A stretch of 64,000 nt of DNA from Candidatus Gastranaerophilales bacterium (GCA_944326605.1 CALVEM010000009.1:1-64000); one strand, 5' to 3'; numbered from the stretch's first letter, positions 24,736-33,933 are shown. Made by a program: numbers and translations. Notes: generated from the letters alone by a model not told the origin.

Positions 24736-24945
24736 ATGTCATATTACAATAATGAACTTGCAAAAAATATGCGTGTTGAGCGTGCGAAATTAAAAATTTC
24801 ACAGCTTAAACTTGCAGAAATGGCTGATGTTTCATTAGATACCATTAATATGATAGAAAGAGGCGCAGGCAATCCGAGACTATGTACTATAATAGCAATA
24901 GCCAAAGCTTTGAATGTTGATCTTAATACTCTTTTACAATTGTAA
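24736..24945 (+). CDS. XRE-family HTH regulator (pilin-linked)
   Basis: 69 residues (71 if the ATG at 24730 is used). It is a single Cro/CI-type HTH domain: MRVERAKLKISQLKLAEMAD, then VSLDTINMIERGAGNPRLCT recognition region, then AKALNVDLNTLLQL. It lies between two pseudopilin genes, divergent from one and convergent with the other (adjacent stop codons). Tandem palindromes just upstream are its likely operators, so it probably controls the pilin at 24584 and its own expression. Confidence 0.8.
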   Translation: MSYYNNELAKNMRVERAKLKISQLKLAEMADVSLDTINMIERGAGNPRLCTIIAIAKALNVDLNTLLQL

Positions 24946-25637
24946 TCAGTAAGTCATTTCCCAATTGTCATTAAGAATTTTGCCGAAACAGCCCCACCAG
25001 TAATTACCGCCTGTATCTTTCGCACAATTATTGTTAAAGCTGTTTTCTCTTTCATCAGTAGTACATGGAGTGTTTGTACAGTTTTCGTCAATAGTCCCAT
25101 TATTATATATTTTTACAGCAAAAAGATCTCTTGCTGCAATATTGGGTCCTTGTTTTCCGTTAATATCAATATGCATTTGAGCAGTATTTATACATATTGA
25201 AGCACCATCGGCAAGAATATATCCTTTTGCATTTGAAAGTGATACAGGGTTTATATTACTGCTTCCATCAAGTTTTTTGTATTTATCCGCAAAGCAGTCA
25301 TGACAGTCGGAACCGCAGTCTTGTACTATTTTAAAGTATTTTTTCATAAAAGCATCTATGTTGTTGATATCATAAAATCCTGCTTCTGTAAGATTAACAG
25401 CATTTTTGTCGTTCTGATACTGAATTAAAGCCTGAGAAAATTCATTATATACCTTATGTAATTGTGTAACATAGGTTTTTCTCTGATGATTTTGCATTAA
25501 AGTCGGAACGGTCATTGCAGAAACTACTCCGATAATTGCTAAAGTTACAAGCACCTCTGCTAAAGTAAACCCTAAACCCCTTGCTATTCGTGCATTCCAA
25601 CGGGGGGGGGGCACATCAAAGCTTCTGATTTCAACAT
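24946..25637 (-). CDS. Pseudopilin with G/C-tract frame break near start
   Basis: GGAGG six bases before the ATG at 25637 and a TATAAT about 14 bases further up identify the true start: MLKSEALMCPPP then VGMHE and a stop. The pilin frame (RWNARIARGLG then FTLAEVLVTL) is reached only if the ten-C tract gains one base. A GTG at 25614 lies in the pilin frame but has no SD sequence. Mature protein matches the neighbouring pilin at both ends (YVTQLHKVYNE and CFGKILNDNWEMTY) with a different middle. As given, the gene is in an OFF-like state or carries a homopolymer miscall. Confidence 0.75.
25602..25611 (-). repeat. Ten-base C/G homopolymer at pilin start
   Basis: Ten G on the plus strand (C in the gene), directly after codon 8 (ATG) and within codon 9 of the SD-supported frame. 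Eleven would restore the fusion to the pilin frame. Same form and same one-base deficit as the tract at 13257-13266. Confidence 0.75.
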
Positions 25638-25737
25638 GTTTAACCTCCGTTTTTATTTATTATAACTTATTTATTTAATTTTTTCTATCCTCTTTTCCGA
25701 TTTTAGCCGGATTTTTATATTTTTGTTACAGTTTTTT

Positions 25738-27300
25738 CTAGCCCTTTTTTGATGACTTGTCAGCCAGCTCAGAATCAACCCTTAAAAATACCGGTTTAAT
25801 ATCTTCTTTAGATATTAGTTTTCCGCATTTTATATTGTCAGCAGTTAAATCGTCCAGTTTTGTTTTTAAATCAAAAGAAAGCTGGCGTGCCATATCCCCT
25901 GCAATATTCGGACAGTAAGGGTAAATAAGTGCGCTGATTATGCACATAATGTCAAGAACGTTTGTTAATACCTGTCCGCATTCTGTCATTTTACCTTCTT
26001 TTGCTAAAGTCCACGGTGCATTGTCCTGAACGTATTTGTTTGCGGCGTCTACAAGAGATATGATTTCCTGAGAAGCTTCTGCTATTTCAAAATTGTCAAA
26101 GTGGTTTTTGACGATTTGAACAGAGCCGAGAGCTTTTTTGGTAAGAGGATTTTCTCCCTTGAATTCTGATTTTACTTCTCCGTCAAAGTATTTTACAAGC
26201 ATGGAAAGCGTTCTGTTTAAGAGATTTCCCATACTGTTTGCAAGGTGTGCGTTAACTTTTTCTTTAAAGTCGTCATCGGAATAGTTTCCGTCTCGTCCGC
26301 ACGGGGCGGATGATGCCATATAGTATCTGAATGCGTCCGGATGTTCCAGATTGAAGCTTTCAAGAACTGATGTCGGCGAAATTACGTTTCCGAGTGATTT
26401 TGACATTTTTGATTCATCAATGGTAATCCAGCCATGGGCAAAAATGTGTTTTGGAAGCGGCAGATCAAGCGCCATCAAAAATGCAGGCCAGTAAATACTG
26501 TGGAATTTCAAAATATCTTTTCCTATAACATGAACATCACAAGGCCAGTATTTTTTGAAAGTTTCAGACGGATTTTCCGTATCATATCCTAAAGCTGTAA
26601 TGTAGTTAGAAAGAGCGTCAATCCATACATAAATTGATTGTTCGCTGTCGCTTAATACATCAATTCCCCACTGAACATTTGATTTTGCACGGGAAACAGA
26701 GATGTCCTGAATATCTTCAAGCTGGTTTAAAACTTCATTTACTCTAAATTCAGGAACAATAAATCCGGGGTGTTCTTTTATGTATTTAATTAGAGTATCT
26801 TTGTATTTTGTAAGTCTAAAAAAGTAATTTTCTTCTTTAACTACTTCCGGCTTTTTCAAATGATCAGGGCATAACCCGTCTTCTGTTAAATCTTTTGGAT
26901 TTAAGAAGCATTCGCACCCCTGACAGTATAAACCTTCATAGGAATGCTTATAAATATCTCCCTGTTTTAAGAGTTTATCGAATATTTTTTGAACAATTTT
27001 TTCATGGTCTTCATCAGTTGTTCTGATAAATTTTGTGTAATCAATATCTAAAGCTTTCCATGCGTCTTTGAACTTTTGAGAATTCATATCGCAGAGTTCT
27101 TTCGGGGTAATTCCTTGAGCGGCTGCCGTTTTTTGTATTTTTATCCCGTGTTCGTCAGTGCCGGTCAAAAAATATACATCATCACATCTCTGTGTATAGT
27201 GTCTTGCAATAATATCCGTCAATATTTTTTCATAAGCGTGACCGATGTGCGGAGCACCGTTTACATAATCTATTGCTGTTGTAATATAGTATTTTTCCAT
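25738..27300 (-). CDS. metG: Methionyl-tRNA synthetase
   Basis: Class I aminoacyl-tRNA synthetase charging tRNA-Met, 520 residues. The HIGH-type motif is PHIGHAYEK (17-25). The zinc knuckle has CQGCECF with CPDH, so one conventional cysteine is replaced by His or lies elsewhere. KMSKSLGN is near 300, followed by the anticodon-binding helical domain. The C-terminal tRNA-binding (Trbp111-like) domain of longer enzymes is absent. The gene ends in a Lys/Ser-rich tail. Confidence 0.95.
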   Translation of the reverse strand: MEKYYITTAIDYVNGAPHIGHAYEKILTDIIARHYTQRCDDVYFLTGTDEHGIKIQKTAAAQGITPKELCDMNSQKFKDAWKALDIDYTKFIRTTDEDHEKIVQKIFDKLLKQGDIYKHSYEGLYCQGCECFLNPKDLTEDGLCPDHLKKPEVVKEENYFFRLTKYKDTLIKYIKEHPGFIVPEFRVNEVLNQLEDIQDISVSRAKSNVQWGIDVLSDSEQSIYVWIDALSNYITALGYDTENPSETFKKYWPCDVHVIGKDILKFHSIYWPAFLMALDLPLPKHIFAHGWITIDESKMSKSLGNVISPTSVLESFNLEHPDAFRYYMASSAPCGRDGNYSDDDFKEKVNAHLANSMGNLLNRTLSMLVKYFDGEVKSEFKGENPLTKKALGSVQIVKNHFDNFEIAEASQEIISLVDAANKYVQDNAPWTLAKEGKMTECGQVLTNVLDIMCIISALIYPYCPNIAGDMARQLSFDLKTKLDDLTADNIKCGKLISKEDIKPVFLRVDSELADKSSKKG

Positions 27301-27309
27301 TGTTTATCC

Positions 27310-27375
27310 TTACATTCTGTCATCCTGAGCGGAGCGAAGGATCGCAATTTTGTCGCGAACTTGCGATGCTTCACA
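27310..27375. repeat. Dispersed GTCATCCTGAGC-type repeat
   Basis: CTGTCATCCTGAGCGGAGCG then AAGGATCGCAATTTTGTCGC, a widespread intergenic repeat type related to the CCTGAA/TTCAGG palindromes elsewhere in the window. It lies just upstream of metG. Confidence 0.6.
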
Positions 27376-27394
27376 AATTATTTTATCATAAAAA

Positions 27395-29014
27395 TTATTT
27401 GTGTTTAAAAATTGTATACCTGAAACCTGTATCAATAATTTTTTCAGGATTGTAATTCTCTTTTACAAATCCGCAGAAATCAAGAGCATAATCCTGACAA
27501 ATATATTGAAAATAATAGTCTTTCATATTTAAGTTGTTGAAAATAATATATTCCGGCGGATTTTTCCTGTAGCGGTCAATAATTTTTTCTTCTCCGAATG
27601 TTTCAATATACAGGGGAAGCAGTGAGTTGTAATAATCATCAGATTTTACACCGGCAAGAAAGTTTACGGTCATTCCTTCAGGGAAAATAACAGCATTTCC
27701 TTTTGTATTTTTCAGGTATTTAATGAGTTGATTTGTACTTTCCGCATAAATTTTTTGAGTATAGATTGTTCCTCTGTCAGTTGATATTTTATACTGCGGA
27801 AAAATAAGCATATTATAATTTTGAATAAAAATAAGCAATCCCGCTGTGATAAGATATATTGCGGCGGTTTTTTCAAGTTTATCAGGAATGTATTTGAATA
27901 AGAGTACTAAAAATGCGGTCAAAAGTATTGATATATAATATGTTCCGTAACTTTGTATAAGCAAGATCCAGAAAACTTTTGCTCCCGCTGCAAGAGCAGA
28001 AAGTATCAAAATCAAAAGTTTCGGTTCAAATTTTTTATAACTGCATAATGCAAATATAAAAAGAGTTAAAGGCAAGAAACCGAACGCTATTTTTGTATTT
28101 TCCGTGAAAAACCATAGAAACGACAGCCAGCCGACCAGAGAAAGGGCGATTGAACCGGCTTTATTTTTACTAAAAACATAAGCCCCGCCGAGAATTGCAG
28201 AAAACGGAACCGCACATTTCAAAAACAGGACAAAATCCGTTAACAAAGCTTTCGGGTGAAAATAAATTCCGCTGTTTTGATAAAAATAGGTGAGAGTTTT
28301 ACTTTTTGCCATTGATTTCACAACTGCAAAGAAATTTATTAAATCAGAAAACCTCAGCCCCTGAATAAATAAAATCCCGTAACTTAAAAAAGGCGCAGCC
28401 AGAAAACTTAAAAAAGCTTTAAGGTTTTTCTCTTTTATTATAAAAAATAAAATAATCAGCCCGTATAGAAGAAAATCATATTTGCATGTAATACAAATTC
28501 CGGCTAAAAATGAACTTATACAAAGGGCTGATGTTTTTTTGTTTTCCGCAAAACATAAAAGAAAATAAAGCGAAAATAAAAATGCAGTAAGTCCGTACAA
28601 AACAGCCCATGAATACGGAAAATGAAAATTAAAAATAGCAGTTGTTGTGACGCCGGTTGCAATTGTGAAAAAACCGAGTGCAAAGCTTAAAAATTTTGAC
28701 AGGAATTTTTGCGCGATTAAATAAATTCCGCTTACGGTTAATAAAGAACATATAATTCCTGAACAGTAAAGAGTAGAAAGCTTTGCCCTGAATACTGCAT
28801 ACAACAACGCATTAATTTGATAAGCCAGAGGACCGTAAATATTAAATAAATCTCTGTATAAAACTTTTCCGTTTAAAATTTGTTCCGGATAATAAACCTC
28901 ACGCCCGAAATCTATCAGAATTCCTGAATAATGTCCGCAAAAAAATATAAGCCCTAAAATACATAATACCCACAGTATTATCAGGTATTTGTTTTCTTTT
29001 AAAATCTCTTTCAT
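27395..29014 (-). CDS. Multi-pass membrane protein, ArnT/PMT-type glycosyltransferase-like
   Basis: 539 residues from MKEILKENKYLIILWV at 29014; a start at 29050 is unsupported. About twelve hydrophobic helices. After the first helix the loop has DFGREVYYPEQIL, with the acidic residues expected for GT-C enzymes, then LFNIYGPLAYQ. The C-terminal soluble portion (about 430-539) contains FPEGMTVNFLAG and PEYIIFNN, as in PMT/dolichyl-phosphate-mannose family members. It would transfer a lipid-linked sugar outside the cytoplasm. Specific substrate unknown. TGT-TAAATT ending seven bases before the ATG suggests a very short leader. Confidence 0.6.
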   Translation of the reverse strand: MKEILKENKYLIILWVLCILGLIFFCGHYSGILIDFGREVYYPEQILNGKVLYRDLFNIYGPLAYQINALLYAVFRAKLSTLYCSGIICSLLTVSGIYLIAQKFLSKFLSFALGFFTIATGVTTTAIFNFHFPYSWAVLYGLTAFLFSLYFLLCFAENKKTSALCISSFLAGICITCKYDFLLYGLIILFFIIKEKNLKAFLSFLAAPFLSYGILFIQGLRFSDLINFFAVVKSMAKSKTLTYFYQNSGIYFHPKALLTDFVLFLKCAVPFSAILGGAYVFSKNKAGSIALSLVGWLSFLWFFTENTKIAFGFLPLTLFIFALCSYKKFEPKLLILILSALAAGAKVFWILLIQSYGTYYISILLTAFLVLLFKYIPDKLEKTAAIYLITAGLLIFIQNYNMLIFPQYKISTDRGTIYTQKIYAESTNQLIKYLKNTKGNAVIFPEGMTVNFLAGVKSDDYYNSLLPLYIETFGEEKIIDRYRKNPPEYIIFNNLNMKDYYFQYICQDYALDFCGFVKENYNPEKIIDTGFRYTIFKHK

Positions 29015-29107
29015 ATTACAAAATTTAACAAATAATCCGTTAAAAAGCAATTTTTGAAGAAAAAAATATTTTATATAAATAAGTGTAAAAGGTAAAAAGG
29101 CGGTACT

Positions 29108-29497
29108 ATGGCAATAGGTTGGGCAAATAACTTGGATTTACTGGCGCAAAGCGGAGTTTTGGATTTTGATGCTCCCGCTTATGTATTAGGTCAGCCTGCG
29201 CGTTATGTAGGAAATCCGGGGCCGGTCAATCCTTTATATGATAATCCGCCGAGAGTTCCCGGATTTGAACAGCCTAAAACTGATGAATTTAAGCCGTCAA
29301 AAAATAATGATCTTGTAAAAACTCCTGCATGGAAAAAATGGATGTTCGGTCTGGTTGCGGCAGGAGCATTGATTTTTACGGGATATAAATTTAAATCAAA
29401 ATTACTACCGTTTGCAAAACAAATCCCGTCAAAAGTTTCAAACATCTTTTCAAGCGGCTGGAAAAAATTAACCGGAATTTTTAAGAGGAAACCCTAA
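29108..29497 (+). CDS. Small single-pass membrane protein of unknown function
   Basis: 129 residues with AAAGGCGG before the ATG. The N-terminal 70 residues are polar and proline-rich (PARYVGNPGPVNPLYDNPPR). A single membrane helix MFGLVAAGALIFTGY follows at about 80-94, and then a basic tail (KFKSKLLPFAKQIPSK, GIFKRKP). N-out or N-in cannot be told. The last four bases overlap the convergent aroB stop. No family recognised. Confidence 0.6.
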   Translation: MAIGWANNLDLLAQSGVLDFDAPAYVLGQPARYVGNPGPVNPLYDNPPRVPGFEQPKTDEFKPSKNNDLVKTPAWKKWMFGLVAAGALIFTGYKFKSKLLPFAKQIPSKVSNIFSSGWKKLTGIFKRKP

Positions 29498-30558
29498 TTT
29501 ATTTCATCAGGCAGAAGAGAAAATTCCTTAACGGTCGAATAATCTGTCGGGAGTATGAATACAATATTTTTTGACGTTGCTTTTTTGTCCATTTCCATTA
29601 ATTCAATCATTTTTTGCATGTTGAATTGTGGAATTTCGCGGAAACTGAATTTTTTTATCACATCGTCTGCAAAAAATTTGTAATTTTTGTCTATCAAATT
29701 CCTTTTAACAGCAAGATTAAAAGCAAATTTTATCCCTTCAACAACAGCTTCTCCGTGAGTGTATTTTCTGTAATTTGTTATTTTTTCAACGGCGTGACCG
29801 TACGTATGTCCGAAATTGAGAATTTTTCTCAAACCGTTTTCCGTTTCGTCTTTTTCCACAACTGAAATTTTTAATTTTATACATATTTCAATGAGTTTTG
29901 AAAGAATTTTTTCATCACGGTTTAGAATATTTGAAGTTTTTTCGCTTAAAAAATTTGTAAGGTTCAAATCTTCATCGCATTTGCAGCTTTTTTCAATAAA
30001 TGAATATTTTACAACTTCGCCTAACCCGCTTTTAAACTGCCTTTCATCAAGCGTTTTTAAGAAAACAGGGTTGATAAAAACAGCATCAGGTTGATAAAAT
30101 GTTCCGACAAGATTTTTTCCGAATTTTGTATCAATGGCTGTTTTGCCCCCGACAGAGCTGTCTGTACAGGCTAAAAGAGTTGTCGGAACCTGTATATATC
30201 CGATACCTCTCATATAAGTTGATGCGGCAAAACCCGCAATATCACCTACAACTCCGCCGCCGATTGCAATAATTGCGTCATTGCGTGTAAGCTTCATTTG
30301 CAGAGCTTTTTCAAGAATTTTTTGGTAGCTTTTAAAGTTTTTTTCTTTTTCCCCGTCTTTAAGTATAAATTTTTGCGGCTTGTCAAAGTCCAAATCTTTT
30401 CCGTAAAGTTTTTCTACTTTCTCAGATATAACGACGAGAAAATTTTTTCCGTTGAGAAAAGTTAAAATCTGTTCTTTTAATGCAGTAATAGTTTGATTTT
30501 CTATAAAAATCGGGTAGCTTTTATTTTCGGATTTTATATTTACTGAAAGATTAATCAT
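29494..30558 (-). CDS. aroB: 3-dehydroquinate synthase
   Basis: Second step of the shikimate pathway (DAHP to 3-dehydroquinate; NAD and divalent metal dependent). 354 residues. Glycine-rich IAIGGGVVGDIAGFAAS (about 97-113), YMRGIGYIQVPTTLLA, DSSVGGKTAIDTKFGKNLVG, metal His in LNFGHTYGHAVE (near 248-259) and HGEAVVEG. The start overlaps the end of aroK by eight bases, so aroK-aroB form one translational unit. Confidence 0.95.
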   Translation of the reverse strand: MINLSVNIKSENKSYPIFIENQTITALKEQILTFLNGKNFLVVISEKVEKLYGKDLDFDKPQKFILKDGEKEKNFKSYQKILEKALQMKLTRNDAIIAIGGGVVGDIAGFAASTYMRGIGYIQVPTTLLACTDSSVGGKTAIDTKFGKNLVGTFYQPDAVFINPVFLKTLDERQFKSGLGEVVKYSFIEKSCKCDEDLNLTNFLSEKTSNILNRDEKILSKLIEICIKLKISVVEKDETENGLRKILNFGHTYGHAVEKITNYRKYTHGEAVVEGIKFAFNLAVKRNLIDKNYKFFADDVIKKFSFREIPQFNMQKMIELMEMDKKATSKNIVFILPTDYSTVKEFSLLPDEIN

Positions 30559-31060
30559 TTATAACTCCGAGAATTTCTTTGACGATATTATATGGAGCTT
30601 TTCCTGTTGTGTCAATTGTGTAAAGTGCTTTGCGGTAATTTTTTTCTCTGTTTTTCATTATTGTTTGGATTTTTTCCAGAGAAAAATTTCGTTTTAAAAG
30701 CGGTCTGTGAGTTTCGTTTTTAATCCTGTTAAAAATTTCTTCAGCTGTTGCTTTGAGATAAATTACAATGCCGTTTTCAAGCATAATTTTACGGTTATTC
30801 TCATTTTCAAAAGCTCCTCCGCCTGCGCTGATTATCTTATTATGTCCGGTACAGAATTTTTTTATTTTGTCAGCTTCGAGCATTCTAAAAAAAGGCTCTC
30901 CGTGTTTTAAAAAGATTTCTGAAATCTTTTTTTGTGTGCTTTTTTCAATTTCTTTGTCGATATCAATTAGCATATATTCGGGAAGTTCTTTTGAAAGTTC
31001 TTTACTTACGGTTGTTTTTCCGCTGCCCATCATGCCAATCAGGATTATGTTTTTGTTCAT
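30551..31060 (-). CDS. aroK: Shikimate kinase
   Basis: 169 residues, fifth step of the shikimate pathway (ATP-dependent 3-phosphorylation). P-loop GMMGSGKTT at residues 9-17, IDIDKEIE with the substrate-binding Asp, FRMLEADKI with Arg, SAGGGAFEN (the GGG motif) and THRPLLKR in the lid. Upstream gene of aroB and overlapping it; a strong terminator lies 17 bases upstream of its start region, so it has its own promoter. Confidence 0.95.
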   Translation of the reverse strand: MNKNIILIGMMGSGKTTVSKELSKELPEYMLIDIDKEIEKSTQKKISEIFLKHGEPFFRMLEADKIKKFCTGHNKIISAGGGAFENENNRKIMLENGIVIYLKATAEEIFNRIKNETHRPLLKRNFSLEKIQTIMKNREKNYRKALYTIDTTGKAPYNIVKEILGVIND

Positions 31061-31076
31061 AAGAATATTTTACAAT

Positions 31077-31110
31077 AAAAAAATACCTGTTTTATTAAAC
31101 AGGTATTTTT
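31077..31110. terminator. Intrinsic terminator downstream of the ctp protease gene
   Basis: AAAAAATACCTGTT pairs with AACAGGTATTTTTT with a small AT loop. For the minus-strand protease gene it follows the stop at 31126 by about 16 bases. Confidence 0.85.
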
Positions 31111-31125
31111 TCTTATACAATTTAT

Positions 31126-32349
31126 TTACTGTGCAGCAATTTCCTGTCCGTTTGTCATTTTGCTCAACACTTCGATTGCTTTTTTCAGTTGAACGTCGTT
31201 TTTATTTTTTACGTCTTCTTCTGTTAATTTAACTTCAATATCCGGCGTTATTCCCTTTTTATTAATATCTGTTCCGTTCGGGGTCAGATATTTTTGAATT
31301 GTGATATTTATGCCTGATTCATAGGGAAGTTTATTTATTTCCTGAACAAGACCTTTACCGAACGATTGTTCTCCGATTATTATTGCTCTGTGGTTATCTT
31401 TCATTGCGCCTGAAAAGATTTCGGAAGCCGAAGCAGAACCTTTATTAATAAGCACTACGACAGGTTTGTTTGTATAAACGCCCGCAGATGCTCTTTGGGT
31501 TTCTTTATATCCGTCTCTGTCAACCGTGCTGACAATTGTTCCGCCGTCAAGAAACATGTCAGAGATATAGATAGCGTTTGTTAAAAGTCCGCCGGGGTTT
31601 GAACGAAGGTCAATAATGAACCCTTTTTTATCCCTGTTGTTGTTCAAAATTGTTCCGAATTCCGTTGTTGCGTTTCTGCTGATAAAAGAACTTAATCTTA
31701 TATAACATAAGTCATCGGGAATTTTAATATTTTCTGTAGGAATTTTTTGTGAAATTGATTTGACTTCAATTTCTTCACGTGTAATGGTATATGATTTCGG
31801 TTCCATACCGGCGCGTTTTACAAGCAGTGTGACCTGTGTTCCTTCTTTACCTCTGATTTTGTCGGCAGCTTTGTCAACGGTAATTCCTTTTGTGCTGACC
31901 CCGTCGATTTCTAAAATTTCGTCATCAGCTTTCAAGCCTGCTTTTTCTGCAGGAGTATCTTCAATAGGAGCAATAACCATTAATTTGCCGTCTTTAACAC
32001 CGATTTGAATACCGATACCCTTCAAAGACCCTTTAATTGAACTTGTTTCTTCCGCAAATTCTTTTGGATCTAAAAATTTTGTATAAGGGTCATTTAAGCT
32101 TGCAATCATTGTGTTGATTGCTACGTAAGCGTCTTCATTTGTTTTAATCTGATTGTCATACTTGTGGCGCCATTTTGCCCAGTCCTGCGAATTGTTTGAC
32201 TGGTCAACAAATTTTGTATTTATTAATCGCCAAACATTGTCATATAAATCTACCGGAGAGTATGCAAAGACGTTATCTCTGATTACCCAGCCCGAAAGGA
32301 ACAAAAATGCTCCGAAAAATATAATGCTTTTTTTCATAATGTTTCTCAT
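31126..32349 (-). CDS. ctpA: C-terminal processing peptidase (S41 family, Ctp-like)
   Basis: 407 residues from the ATG at 32349 (MRNIMKKSIIFFGAFLFLSG, signal or anchor). An upstream in-frame codon at 32394 precedes the GGAGG at about 32363-32367 and is not used. PDZ domain near residues 95-180 (GSLKGIGIQIGVKDGKLMVI, then PAEKAGLKADDEILEIDG). S41 catalytic core: GFIIDLRSNPGG, the nucleophile in NKGSASASEIFSGA and the general-base Lys in GEQSFGKGLVQ. Periplasmic Ser/Lys protease that trims or degrades exported proteins; cyanobacterial CtpA processes D1, but that substrate does not apply to a non-photosynthetic cell. Confidence 0.9.
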   Translation of the reverse strand: MRNIMKKSIIFFGAFLFLSGWVIRDNVFAYSPVDLYDNVWRLINTKFVDQSNNSQDWAKWRHKYDNQIKTNEDAYVAINTMIASLNDPYTKFLDPKEFAEETSSIKGSLKGIGIQIGVKDGKLMVIAPIEDTPAEKAGLKADDEILEIDGVSTKGITVDKAADKIRGKEGTQVTLLVKRAGMEPKSYTITREEIEVKSISQKIPTENIKIPDDLCYIRLSSFISRNATTEFGTILNNNRDKKGFIIDLRSNPGGLLTNAIYISDMFLDGGTIVSTVDRDGYKETQRASAGVYTNKPVVVLINKGSASASEIFSGAMKDNHRAIIIGEQSFGKGLVQEINKLPYESGINITIQKYLTPNGTDINKKGITPDIEVKLTEEDVKNKNDVQLKKAIEVLSKMTNGQEIAAQ

Positions 32350-32509
32350 TCTTAAACTGTTTCCTCCAAATACCTTTAACCGTTTGTTGTACAACTTATT
32401 GTATTAGATGTAATTTTTCAAAAAAAGTTTCCGAAAAATTTTTGGTTAAAAGTGTTTTTAATATTATAATAACATAATTCTTTAAAAATGCTACATTATG
32501 AGTAAAAAC

Positions 32510-32665
32510 TTATTTTGTTTCTTCACTTTTTAAAAGGTAGGTCAGCAAATCAAGTCTGGAGAATGCTTCAGTACAACTTTCCAGAGTAATATCAAGTGAA
32601 TTTTTAATACTTTCCCTTGTGACTTCAATTGAAGCAAGCATTTCTTTTTTTAGATTTTTTTCCAT
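32510..32665 (-). CDS. Small protein of 51 residues, unknown function
   Basis: Starts MEKNLKKEMLASIEVTRESI at 32665 with GAGG eight bases upstream and ends LLTYLLKSEETK. Predicted to be one long amphipathic helix broken at a Cys (ESCTEAFSRLD). The intact SD sequence and normal codon choice argue that it is expressed. It is divergent from the HTH gene at 32788. Confidence 0.6.
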   Translation of the reverse strand: MEKNLKKEMLASIEVTRESIKNSLDITLESCTEAFSRLDLLTYLLKSEETK

Positions 32666-32787
32666 ATACTCATCCTCATATTTTTTTACAAAAATAATTA
32701 TACACCATTGAATAAAAAAATCAATAAAAAATGGAAATAAAATTAAAAAATATTAAAAAATAATGTCAATAAGGCTGATTTTCACAG

Positions 32788-33030
32788 ATGTCAACATCGT
32801 TGATAATAAATTACACGGATAATGAATATCTGAAAAAATTTGCTCGGCACTTAAAGAAAATCAGAAAAGAAAAAAATATAAAACAGGATGATTTTCTTGA
32901 TGTAGATGGAATTTCGCGCTCTACAATAGCAATGGTTGAAACAGCAAAAACAGATATCACGCTTTCTAAATTAAAAATTATTGCTGATGTTCTGGGAGTA
33001 AATTTAAAAGAACTGGTTGATTTTGATTAA
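32788..33030 (+). CDS. XRE-family HTH regulator
   Basis: 80 residues. The HTH region is IRKEKNIKQDDFLDVDGISR then STIAMVETAKTDITLSKLKI, ending LGVNLKELVDFD, similar in plan to the regulator at 24736. No good SD sequence (AAGG 13 bases upstream). Its stop overlaps the convergent phosphoesterase stop. It is divergent from a 51-residue protein gene, which may be its target. Confidence 0.75.
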   Translation: MSTSLIINYTDNEYLKKFARHLKKIRKEKNIKQDDFLDVDGISRSTIAMVETAKTDITLSKLKIIADVLGVNLKELVDFD

Positions 33031-33812
33031 TAAAAGGTTATTACGGCAATTTCCGGCGGACAATTAAATCTTACGGGCAGAATGCTTGTTCCAAGTCCCT
33101 TTGTCGTGTATATTTTTTTTCCGTTATCTTCAAGGTAGCCGTTTGCGTATTTTTTTCCGTATATTGACGGAGTTATTAATGCCTCATGAAGTCTTATCTG
33201 CCCGCCGTGAAGGTGTCCGGCAAGAGTTAAATTAACGGATTGAGGCACATCCGGCATAATATCCGGAGTGTGTGAAACAAGTATAACAGGTTGTTGTGTA
33301 CCTTCCAGTGCTTTTTTTATGTCCGGAGTACCGGTTTGAAGATCATCAACGCCTGCTATACAGAAGTTTTTAAAGCATTTGCTGCTGTTAAAAAGTACAT
33401 GTATTTTATTTTTTTGCAGCTCTGTAATAATTTCTTCTTTACCCTGCCATCCGTCGTGGTTTCCTATAACAGCATATGTACCAAGACTTGATTTAAGATG
33501 TGAAAACTCTTTCGCAATTTTATCAATTGTCATGGAAGAACCTTTTTTGTGACCGTTTACATAATCGCCGCCAAGAACTATTATATCTGCACTTTGCCTG
33601 TTTATTGCTCTAATTATACGTTTTAAACGGTACATTTCATAAGGTTTTATATGGAAATCGCCGGCAAAAACAATTTTTAACCCTTTCAATTCATTATCAT
33701 TTATTTTAATGTGTTTGACGGTCAAAGTATTTGGTTCAATGAAAACCGCCCAGACACAGGTAAAAATAATTATGCTTATGATTGTTATAAAAATAATGTT
33801 CATTTTTTTCAT
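33027..33812 (-). CDS. Membrane-anchored calcineurin-like phosphoesterase (YkuE/YaeI type)
   Basis: 261 residues from the ATG at 33812 (MKKMNIIFITIISIIIF, an N-terminal anchor). Metallophosphoesterase motifs in order: VFAGDFHI (about 48), LGGDYVNG (81), VIGNHDGW (118), VSHTPDI (180) and GHLHGGQIR (200). This group includes phosphoesterases acting on lipid headgroups such as UDP-diacylglucosamine-like or phosphatidyl substrates; the substrate here is unknown. Followed by rpoD and dnaG further upstream on the same strand, but a terminator lies between. Confidence 0.85.
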   Translation of the reverse strand: MKKMNIIFITIISIIIFTCVWAVFIEPNTLTVKHIKINDNELKGLKIVFAGDFHIKPYEMYRLKRIIRAINRQSADIIVLGGDYVNGHKKGSSMTIDKIAKEFSHLKSSLGTYAVIGNHDGWQGKEEIITELQKNKIHVLFNSSKCFKNFCIAGVDDLQTGTPDIKKALEGTQQPVILVSHTPDIMPDVPQSVNLTLAGHLHGGQIRLHEALITPSIYGKKYANGYLEDNGKKIYTTKGLGTSILPVRFNCPPEIAVITFY

Positions 33813-33900
33813 TGTGTGTTTGTATAAAATTATAGCCAAAAGTATATTTTTTGTAAATACGGATATATAATTAAAAAATTTTTATTTGATTTTTATTGAA

Positions 33901-33932
33901 AAAAACGCTCAAATAAATGAGCGTTTTTTTAT
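33901..33932 (-). terminator. Terminator of the dnaG-rpoD operon
   Basis: AAAAACGCTCA and TGAGCGTTTTTTT form an 11-bp stem; directly after the rpoD stop on the minus strand. Confidence 0.85.
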
Positions 33933-33933
33933 T

